A DNA stretch of 6,284 bases, from positions 1 through 6,284 of the forward strand of contig CAZESH010000261.1 of NCBI GenBank assembly GCA_964514665.1, in the 5' to 3' direction. Under the pieces are notes generated by a model. The model saw nothing but the letters and a program-made list of their open reading frames with translations, made no database searches and was not told the origin of the DNA. Source of the DNA: CAZESH01 sp964514665. GTDB taxonomy: Bacteria > Bacillota > Bacilli > Paenibacillales > KCTC-25726. Positions within the stretch are counted from its first letter, which is position 1, and each line of letters opens with the position of its first letter. A program made the translations under genes and the position numbers. Below are positions 1 to 5,599 of this stretch, piece after piece.

Positions 1-256
1 TCTCAGGTCTTCCCTTCAGCAACGGAAAGCAAACTCACCCCAAGCAGAAATCCCCTCAGGGTCTGCGAAAACTTCCAGTTGCAAACCAAGACATGCCGCC
101 AAGAAGCTTTTGTATTTGTCGCAATTTGGGGCTATCCCAAAAACACGCTTGAGGGATTGCTCGATTTTAAGAAGTTTCGAAAGAAACCGTTTCTTTTCGG
201 TAATGGGTGGAATACTTCCATTTTACCAAATTGCGGTTTCTTTTTATTTTCTCATA
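1..256. other. Non-coding stretch with decayed repeat-like sequence
   Basis: No supportable gene lies here. A 73-codon plus-strand frame (79-300) has no ribosome binding site, has a composition unlike a protein, and runs into the foldback element. On the minus strand there are short open pieces in different frames: a 30-codon piece beginning MEVFHPLPKRNGFF (stop near 130), then a PQIATNTKA piece, then GGMSWFATGSFRRP followed by a stop (about 60-95). These resemble, from memory and unverified, short hypothetical peptides annotated from repeated intergenic sequence in Paenibacillaceae. I therefore read the stretch as a degenerate dispersed repeat rather than a gene. Confidence 0.5.
180..243. 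repeat. Long imperfect stem-loop with T-rich 3' flank
   Basis: Three nested pairs of complementary arms share one axis: AAAGAAACCG (180-189) with CGGTTTCTTT (234-243), GGTAA (199-203) with TTACC (223-227), and TGGAA (208-212) with TTCCA (216-220) around a TAC loop. The arms are separated by unpaired internal loops. The 3' side runs into a T-rich tract (237-250), so on the plus strand it could act as a weak terminator for a gene left of the window. It is AT-rich and bulged, so a structural repeat or a small-RNA element is equally possible. Confidence 0.5.
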
Positions 257-459
257 GGGGCTGTTTCGAAGTGATTATGACTGGTACTGTTTCTCCTTGA
301 GAACAAAAGTGCGAGGTCGTGGGGTATGGGTGGAGGAGTGAACACGTTCGCCTTTATCTGGCTAACAGCGACCGGAACCCATACCCCCGCCCGTTAAGAG
401 CTACCTTCGTTCTTGGGTAGTGGCTGCCCCAGGTCATTTATGACTTTTGGAACAGTCCC
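257..459. mobile_element. MITE-like foldback element, about 203 bp
   Basis: The left end reads GGGGCTGTTTCGAA and the right end, on the opposite strand, reads GGGACTGTTCCAAA. The match continues with one gap through ATGAC about 25 bases in. Pairing extends well inside: GAGAAC near 299-304 faces the complement of GTTCTT (409-414), and GGGGTATGGGT (321-331) is a perfect 11-bp inverted match to ACCCATACCCC (377-387). Almost the whole element can therefore fold back on itself. It encodes no protein. The end sequences have the style of IS1182-type ends, from general knowledge and not checked. No clear target-site duplication is visible: the left flank is CTCATA and the right flank is a T run. It sits about 90 bp upstream of the operon promoter. 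Confidence 0.6.
401..420. repeat. Small hairpin inside the foldback element
   Basis: CTACC (401-405) and GGTAG (416-420) are perfect inverted repeats separated by 10 bases. This is a local alternative fold within the right arm of the MITE-like element, the kind of secondary hairpin common in foldback elements. Confidence 0.4.
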
Positions 460-519
460 TTTTTTTCGAGTTATGTCGTTTTTTTAAATGTAAGTAGATT
501 TTCAGATATTAGTTTAATT

Positions 520-549
520 TTATCGGATTTATTCATCAATTATCGATCA
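520..549 (+). promoter_or_regulatory. Candidate response-regulator binding repeats
   Basis: TTATCGGAT (520-528) and TTATCGAT (540-547) are direct repeats starting exactly 20 bp apart, about two helical turns. They overlap the weak -35 position and stop just upstream of the -10. AraC-type regulators commonly bind such direct repeats beside -35 regions lacking a good consensus. The assignment to the YesN-type regulator encoded downstream is inference from this geometry and the gene context. The surroundings are very AT-rich, so chance repeats are possible. Confidence 0.35.
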
Positions 550-556
550 TTATAAT
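528..556 (+). promoter_or_regulatory. Promoter of the ABC transporter operon
   Basis: A perfect -10 box, TATAAT, lies at 551-556. At the 17-bp spacing the -35 position (528-533) reads TTTATT, a poor match to TTGACA, which suggests dependence on an activator. Transcription would start near 563, giving a leader of about 38 bases before the TTG start codon. The region from 460 to 550 is strongly AT-rich. Confidence 0.6.
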
Positions 557-562
557 AATAAC

Positions 563-576
563 TGTAAGCGTTTTAA
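563..576 (+). promoter_or_regulatory. cre-like CcpA operator
   Basis: TGTAAGCGTTTTAA matches the Bacillus cre consensus TGWAARCGYTWNCW at 13 of 14 positions; the one miss is A in place of the conserved C near the end. It begins at the predicted transcription start, a position where CcpA bound to phosphorylated HPr would block initiation. This fits carbon catabolite repression of a sugar uptake operon. CcpA itself is not in the window. Confidence 0.65.
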
Positions 577-600
577 TTAAATAAAAGGGGAGCTGATATT

Positions 601-1947
601 TTGTTGAACAATCTGATGAAAAAAGGTTTGACAGGCATGCTGGTTCTTGTACTGATCCTTTCGTTGGCAGCATGCGGAGGCGGGGCAAAGAACGATGCGG
701 CAGGCGAGCAAAAAAGCGGAGACAGCGGAGCGACAGCGACGGACAATGCCAAAGACGAGACGGTTGAGTTGTCTTTCTGGAACATTTGGGTGAACGATCA
801 AAGCAAGCCTCATCTCGATCAGGTAAAAGCTTTCGAGGCAACGCACCCCAATATCAAACTGAAAATGGAAACGATTCCGCATGATCAGTACAAGGTCAAA
901 GTGAAGACTTCCGCAGCAGGCAAACAACTGCCGGACATTTTCCAAGTATGGCCCGGCGCGGAATTATCCCCTCTGGTTGATGCGGGCGTGATCCAGCCGA
1001 TTAATGATATCGTAGACACTTGGAAGGACAAGCTGATCCCTGCCGATCTGCTGACGGACTACCAAGTCGATGGCAAACAATATGCGATCCCGGGGAATCA
1101 AAACTACACGCATGTGATTTATTATGATAAAGACCAGGTCAAAGCTGCGGGATTCGATCAATTCCCGACCACCTACGATGATTTCAAAAAGCTGATCACG
1201 AATTTGAAGGCGAACGGCGTAACTCCGATCGCACTCGGCAATAAAGGAAAATGGGTTTTGCAATCCTGCTATATCTCGACGATCGCCGACCGCTTCACCG
1301 GCAATCAATTCCTGAATAAAGCGTTGAGCGGACAAGCATCGTTCACCGATCCGGAATTTGTCAAAGGCCTGAGCGTGATTAAAGAATTGGCGGATATGAA
1401 AGCTTTTAATTCCGACATGAACAATATCGACAACAATCAACAGCGCGATGTATTCGTGCAAGGCAAAGCCGCAATGATGATCGAAGGATCATGGGCAATC
1501 ACGGATCTGGTCGCCAAAGCGCCGAAAGAGAAAAATATCGGCATCGCATTCTTCCCTTCGGTGGAAGGCGAGAAAGGCCAGCCGAACGCAGTATCGAGCG
1601 TTATCGGAACCGGTCTCTCGATCAACAGCAACTTGACGGGCGCGAAGAAGGCAGCGGCTGAGGAATTTATCAAGTTCTTCTATTCAGAGGATTTCTACAA
1701 GAACATGATGTCCGCCGGAATCGTCGTTCCTGCCAGAGTACAAGCTCCGGCAGATGTGCCGCCGCTGTTCAAGGAATTTGTGGAAAAAGCGCAGAGCACT
1801 TCGTTTGCTCCCGTATATGACGCCGTGCTGCCTGCCAATTTGACGGACACGATCAACAACGGACTTCAGGCGCTGACGATAGGCGGCGCAACTCCTGAAC
1901 AATTGGCTCAAGACATGCAAAACGGGGTAAAAAATAATCAATCATAG
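601..1947 (+). CDS. Extracellular sugar-binding lipoprotein of a CUT1 ABC transporter
   Basis: This is the solute receptor of a carbohydrate ABC importer, anchored by lipid to the outer face of the membrane. Residues 7-24 form a lipoprotein signal peptide: lysines 7-8, a hydrophobic run rich in Leu and Val, and the lipobox LAAC with Cys25 as the lipidated residue. A Gly/Ala/Asp/Lys-rich flexible linker (26-52) follows. The rest is a family 1 solute-binding fold (COG1653 type), opening with LSFWNIWVND, then LPDIFQVW, and the characteristic GKAAMMIEGSW at 288-298. At 448 residues it has the usual length. The start is TTG601, eight bases after a strong GGGGAG site (587-592). TTG604 is also possible; ATG616 (MKKGL) would give a normal signal peptide but lies too far from that site. 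It is first in the operon, as expected for the component needed in excess. The substrate cannot be told from sequence alone; an oligosaccharide is a fair guess for this family. Confidence 0.96.
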   Translation: MLNNLMKKGLTGMLVLVLILSLAACGGGAKNDAAGEQKSGDSGATATDNAKDETVELSFWNIWVNDQSKPHLDQVKAFEATHPNIKLKMETIPHDQYKVKVKTSAAGKQLPDIFQVWPGAELSPLVDAGVIQPINDIVDTWKDKLIPADLLTDYQVDGKQYAIPGNQNYTHVIYYDKDQVKAAGFDQFPTTYDDFKKLITNLKANGVTPIALGNKGKWVLQSCYISTIADRFTGNQFLNKALSGQASFTDPEFVKGLSVIKELADMKAFNSDMNNIDNNQQRDVFVQGKAAMMIEGSWAITDLVAKAPKEKNIGIAFFPSVEGEKGQPNAVSSVIGTGLSINSNLTGAKKAAAEEFIKFFYSEDFYKNMMSAGIVVPARVQAPADVPPLFKEFVEKAQSTSFAPVYDAVLPANLTDTINNGLQALTIGGATPEQLAQDMQNGVKNNQS

Positions 1948-1975
1948 CACAGCTAAAAAAATAACGGAACAACGG

Positions 1976-2003
1976 GAATCGAAGAGCGCATGCTCTTTGA
2001 TTC
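1976..2003 (+). repeat. Intercistronic stem-loop between binding protein and permease
   Basis: GAATCGAAGAGC (1976-1987) pairs over 12 positions with GCTCTTTGATTC (1992-2003), all Watson-Crick except one G-U, closing a 4-base GCAT loop. No U run follows, so it is not a standard Rho-independent terminator. Stem-loops here are well known in binding-protein operons, where they protect the upstream message from 3' decay and lower permease expression; that role is inferred. The ATG at 1990 sits in the loop, which argues against its use as a start. Confidence 0.7.
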
Positions 2004-2910
2004 TCATTGTCTAAAGGGGTTGGGTTTCATTCATACGTTGAATCGCAAAGTTTGGGCGATTGCGCTGGGGCTTTCGCCGGTGCTGATCATCTATACGGTT
2101 TTCAGTGTTCTTCCCATTTTCAATTCCTTCTATTATTCCTTCATGGACTGGAATGGGCTGGGCAAGATGCACTTTATCGGTTTTGGCAACTTCAAGGAAA
2201 TCATCGCGGATCGGATTTTTTGGAAGGGAGCGCAAAACAATCTTTATGTGTTGATCGCTTCCGTATTCGGGCAGGTTCCGATCGCGCTTTTTATCGCACT
2301 GCTGATCAGCGGCAAAATTAAAGGGGCAAAATTTTTCAGGTCTGTCGGCTTCCTGCCTGTCGTCATTTCCACGGTCATTATTTCGATCGTCTGGAATGTG
2401 GTGTACAACTACGATATCGGCCTGCTCAACCAGTTGCTGAGATTGATAGGACTGGACAGCTTGGCAAAAAATTGGCTGGGGGATCCGAAGCTGGCGATCT
2501 TCGCCGTTTGCGTGACCATTATTTGGCAGTACGTAGGGTTGTATTTGATTATTTTTCTCGCCGCTTTGCAGAACATCCCCAATGAAATTTATGAAGCTGC
2601 CGAAATCGACGGCGCCAGAGGCTGGCAGATGACGCGTTCTATCACCTTGCCGATGCTCAGGGGAACGATATTGGTGAGTGTGATGCTTTGCATAAGCGGC
2701 AGCTTGCGGACCTTTGATCTCATCTATGTGATGACCAACGGCGGGCCTTACCATGCAACGGAAGTGATGGCTCTCTATATGTACAACAATACGTTTTCTT
2801 CACTAAGATACGGATATGGGAGCGCAATCTCCTTGATGATCTTCATTTTCAGTTTCGCGCTTGTGATGATCAGCAACCTCCTGTTAAAACCAAAAACAGA
2901 CGAAGGATGA
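1990..2910 (+). CDS. CUT1 sugar ABC transporter permease, MalF/UgpA type
   Basis: One of the two membrane subunits forming the sugar channel. Numbering is from ATG1990. About six membrane segments are visible (roughly 21-43, 84-107, 120-140, 169-191, 226-240, 279-298). The cytoplasmic EAA loop that docks on the ATPase is intact at 202-221 (EAAEIDGARGW...ITLP). NGGPYHATEVMALYMY near 250-265 is typical of this subunit. The start is uncertain. ATG1990 lies in the loop of a stem-loop and has no good ribosome binding site. AAAGGGG at 2013-2019 instead favours a non-ATG start: ATT2029 (9-base gap) or TTG2038 (18-base gap), the latter giving MNRKVWAIALGL with the first membrane segment near the N terminus as usual. 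The gene follows the binding-protein gene and its stop is 3 bases before the next ATG, so both permeases are probably translated together. Confidence 0.95.
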   Translation: MLFDSHCLKGLGFIHTLNRKVWAIALGLSPVLIIYTVFSVLPIFNSFYYSFMDWNGLGKMHFIGFGNFKEIIADRIFWKGAQNNLYVLIASVFGQVPIALFIALLISGKIKGAKFFRSVGFLPVVISTVIISIVWNVVYNYDIGLLNQLLRLIGLDSLAKNWLGDPKLAIFAVCVTIIWQYVGLYLIIFLAALQNIPNEIYEAAEIDGARGWQMTRSITLPMLRGTILVSVMLCISGSLRTFDLIYVMTNGGPYHATEVMALYMYNNTFSSLRYGYGSAISLMIFIFSFALVMISNLLLKPKTDEG

Positions 2911-2913
2911 AAA

Positions 2914-3738
2914 ATGGTGAATATAACGAAAAAATCAATGGTTTATTTGATACTTGTTTTCTATGTCCTGATCAATCTTTATCCGATTGTCTGGATGGTC
3001 ATGAATTCGGTAAAAACGGATCAGCAAATTGCGCTTCATCCTTTTGGTTTTCCGTCCAGCTTTCATCTCGGCAATTATCTCAGTGCGTGGAACCAAGTGA
3101 ATATCGGACAATCGTTTGTAAACAGCATGGTTGTCACGATCGTTTCCACCACTGCGGCCGTTCTTTTGGGAGCCGTAACGTCCTTTTTTATCTCCCGCTT
3201 TCAATTTAAAGCCAAGGCGTTTGTTTACACTTACCTGATTCTCGGCATGCTGCTGCCGGTTCATGCGATGCTGGTGCCGATCTTTATCCTTGAGAGCAAG
3301 CTCGGGATCATCAATACGCCGGTTTCACTGTTTTTTCCTTATATGTCCATGAATTTCCCGATCACCATCTTCATTCTGGTCAGTTTTATGAATGCCTTTC
3401 ACCGCGATATTGAAGAGTCGGCGATTATCGACGGCTGCGGCATTTTCCAATTGTTCTGGAAGGTGATCCTGCCGATGACGAGGCCTGCTCTTGCGACGGT
3501 GGTAATCATGAATTTTATCAACAACTGGAACGAGTTTTCCTTCGCTCTGGTGCTGGTCAATAATATGGCATTAAAAACGCTGCCGCTGGCGATTGCCAGT
3601 TTGGCCGGACAATTCACAACCAGCCTGAGCGTGCAAATGTCCGGATTGACGATCGCGCTCATTCCCACATTGATTATTTATTTCTTCCTGCAGAATCAAT
3701 TGGTCAAAGGCATGACTGCAGGTGCTGTAAAAGGTTGA
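2914..3738 (+). CDS. CUT1 sugar ABC transporter permease, MalG/UgpE type
   Basis: The second membrane subunit, pairing with the preceding permease. It has 274 residues, normal for the family, with about six membrane segments (roughly 9-30, 70-95, 105-126, 139-160, 190-212, 241-259). The EAA loop runs from 167 to 187 as EESAIIDGCG...VILP, with Ser in place of the first Ala. NNWNEFSFALVLV near 203-215 and the C-terminal FLQNQLVKGMTAGAVKG are hallmarks of the MalG-type subunit. ATG2914 has a good AAGGA site (2903-2907) six bases upstream, overlapping the stop codon of the first permease, which indicates translational coupling. No ATPase gene follows; CUT1 importers in Bacilli commonly share a MsmX/MsmK-type ATPase encoded elsewhere. 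Confidence 0.96.
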   Translation: MVNITKKSMVYLILVFYVLINLYPIVWMVMNSVKTDQQIALHPFGFPSSFHLGNYLSAWNQVNIGQSFVNSMVVTIVSTTAAVLLGAVTSFFISRFQFKAKAFVYTYLILGMLLPVHAMLVPIFILESKLGIINTPVSLFFPYMSMNFPITIFILVSFMNAFHRDIEESAIIDGCGIFQLFWKVILPMTRPALATVVIMNFINNWNEFSFALVLVNNMALKTLPLAIASLAGQFTTSLSVQMSGLTIALIPTLIIYFFLQNQLVKGMTAGAVKG

Positions 3739-3763
3739 CAAGTCCGATTCCGCAATTTATTTG

Positions 3764-3772
3764 TGATATAAT
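3764..3772 (+). promoter_or_regulatory. Probable extended -10 promoter for the two-component genes
   Basis: TGATATAAT matches the extended -10 form TGNTATAAT perfectly. A perfect TTGACA lies at 3735-3740, overlapping the stop codon of the second permease, but 26 bases separate it from TATAAT, too far for one sigma-A promoter. Transcription would start near 3779, giving a leader of about 27 bases before the kinase gene. No terminator is seen between 3738 and 3806, so readthrough from the transporter operon is also likely. Confidence 0.55.
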
Positions 3773-3805
3773 GGGCTTGCTTTCATTATACACAGTAAAG
3801 GTAAG

Positions 3806-5599
3806 ATGCCGATGAACTGGTTTCGCTTGCTATCAATCAGCCTGAAATGGAAATTCATCATTGTCTTCCTGCTTCTTGTCACGCTTCCCACCTCATTGTT
3901 CGGGATTCTCGTGCTGAGACAAACCAATCACATTCTCAACGATGAAGCGATCAAATCGACGGACAGGCTCTTGAATACGATCGATCTGAATATCAATTCC
4001 ATCTTGAACAATGTGGAGGATATATCGACCTATAGCATTTTCAGTGAAGAAACCCGCAATCTGCTGATCTACTCCGCCATGGATAATGCGGGGGGGCTGG
4101 ATAAAACCAAAGAAAAGGTGCTGGGTTTTTTCACTTTTCATTTGATGTCCAAGCCCTATATCAATTCAATTGCATTGTACAACATCAAGAAGCAGTCTTT
4201 GCTTGAGCTTGGCGAACCGCTCGAAGGCAATGAGGAGCGCTGGTCGGCCAAAGCGCAGCAATCAGGCGGCGGGATATTCTGGAGTGATCCTTATCAGTTG
4301 AAAAGTCAATGGGAAGGACAAAAAGAGGTAATCTCGCTTGTTCGCCAGATCAGAGACATTAATCATTTAACCCGGCCTATAGGTGAAATCCGCATTCGCT
4401 TGTTTGAAGAAAAGATTTATCAGATGATATCAAACGGCGTAAGCCATGATACCGGCTCCATCTTTATCGTAAAACAGGACGGGACCGTCATTTCCCATGA
4501 AGACAATCAATTGCTGGGCAAATTGTATCCGGACCGTTCCTTGATCGAAAATGCCATCCACATGAAACGCAATGAACTCGGATTCAGGTACAAAAAGCAA
4601 GGGCGCAATTTCGTCGTCGTTTCCAAGAAAATCGAAAGCACGAACTGGTTTTTGATCGCCATGCTCGACGAAGCCCGCATTTTAAAAGAAACCGAGCAGG
4701 TTAAAAATTCCTATCGCATGATGATTATCGCCATGCTGCTGCTCGGCATGATCGTATTGGCTGGATTTTATTACGCGATTGTGCGGCCGATCATGAACTT
4801 GATCCGGGAAACGAGAAAGGTTGAGCGCGGCGATTTTACGGCGCATGTGAAGGTGACGACCGGAGATGAATTGGGGATTCTCGGCAAACGTTTCAATAAA
4901 ATGGTGCATACGATACAATACTTGATCGATTCCAAATACAAGCTTGAAATCAAACAGAAGGAATCGGATTTAAAAGCGCTTCAGGCGCAAATCAATCCGC
5001 ACTTTCTGTATAATACACTGGACACGATCCGCTGGACGGCGAGAATTGAGAAAGCGATGAAAACAAGCAGGCTGATCGAAACGCTCTCCAAGTTTTTCCG
5101 CATCGGCTTAAGCGGCGGAAAAGTCACGGTCAGCTTGATTGAAGAATTGAATTATACGAAAAGTTATTTGGAGCTTCAGCAGGAGCGAATAGGGCCGGAC
5201 TTGAAATTCTCCATTTTTACCGACACCTCTGTCGATCATTTGATGGTGTTGAAGCAAATGCTCCAGCCTTTGGTGGAGAACAGCATCGTGCACGGATTTG
5301 AAAATATGACGGAGGAAAAATGGATCCGGATTCGCTGTTATTTGGTGGAGCAGGAGCTGTATATCGATTTGATCGACAATGGAAAAGGTTTTTCCTCCGG
5401 ATACAATCTTGAACCGCTTGCTGAAGAGGGCGAAGGATATGCGATCAAAAATATCCAAGATCGGATCAAGCTTTTCTTCGGAGCCGATTATGGGCTTGAG
5501 ATCATCCAGCATAACGGGACGGGGGCTTGGCTGCGCATTCGTTTGCCGCTGGTCAGAGAAGCGGGAATTCCTTCGCAAACAACAAATGGAAGCGTGTGA
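3806..5599 (+). CDS. YesM-type sensor histidine kinase
   Basis: A membrane sensor kinase that phosphorylates the response regulator encoded next to it. Order along 597 residues: first membrane segment about 16-37; extracellular region about 38-300, probably a dCache-type sensor (fold inferred from length and architecture); second membrane segment 305-326; HAMP domain about 327-378 (RPIMNLIRE..., DELGILGKRFN); His_kinase dimerisation region with QAQINPHFLYNTL, His399 being the phosphate acceptor; and a HATPase domain with N box LVENSIVHG (Asn492), G1 motif DNGKG (524-528) and GEGYAIKNIQDRI (542-554), ending in WLRIRLP. All catalytic motifs are intact. Start choice: AAAGG (3797-3801) is only 4 bases from ATG3806 and 10 from the in-frame ATG3812, so either may be used. 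It lies 67 bases after the second permease and overlaps the regulator by one base. The signal is unknown but is probably the transported sugar or the loaded binding protein. Confidence 0.96.
   Translation: MPMNWFRLLSISLKWKFIIVFLLLVTLPTSLFGILVLRQTNHILNDEAIKSTDRLLNTIDLNINSILNNVEDISTYSIFSEETRNLLIYSAMDNAGGLDKTKEKVLGFFTFHLMSKPYINSIALYNIKKQSLLELGEPLEGNEERWSAKAQQSGGGIFWSDPYQLKSQWEGQKEVISLVRQIRDINHLTRPIGEIRIRLFEEKIYQMISNGVSHDTGSIFIVKQDGTVISHEDNQLLGKLYPDRSLIENAIHMKRNELGFRYKKQGRNFVVVSKKIESTNWFLIAMLDEARILKETEQVKNSYRMMIIAMLLLGMIVLAGFYYAIVRPIMNLIRETRKVERGDFTAHVKVTTGDELGILGKRFNKMVHTIQYLIDSKYKLEIKQKESDLKALQAQINPHFLYNTLDTIRWTARIEKAMKTSRLIETLSKFFRIGLSGGKVTVSLIEELNYTKSYLELQQERIGPDLKFSIFTDTSVDHLMVLKQMLQPLVENSIVHGFENMTEEKWIRIRCYLVEQELYIDLIDNGKGFSSGYNLEPLAEEGEGYAIKNIQDRIKLFFGADYGLEIIQHNGTGAWLRIRLPLVREAGIPSQTTNGSV

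Noticed and set aside
79..300. 73-codon plus-strand open frame upstream of the operon
   Set aside because: It has no ribosome binding site, has a composition unlike a protein, overlaps a stem-loop, and ends inside the foldback element.
257..459. Riboswitch or T-box leader
   Set aside because: The inverted-repeat ends match each other like a mobile element, the element lies upstream of the predicted promoter so it is not in the leader, and no known riboswitch core was recognised.
577..945. Minus-strand frames opposite the binding-protein start
   Set aside because: They lie antisense to a clear signal peptide and leader region and show no ribosome binding site or recognisable domain.
1948..2010. 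Rho-independent terminator between binding protein and permease
   Set aside because: The stem is strong, but TCATTGTCTAAAG follows rather than a U run, so termination is not supported by sequence alone.
2011..2754. 247-codon minus-strand open frame opposite the first permease
   Set aside because: It is a shadow of the permease in another frame, rich in His, Gln, Asn and Asp as expected from antisense reading of membrane protein codons, with no start signal of its own.
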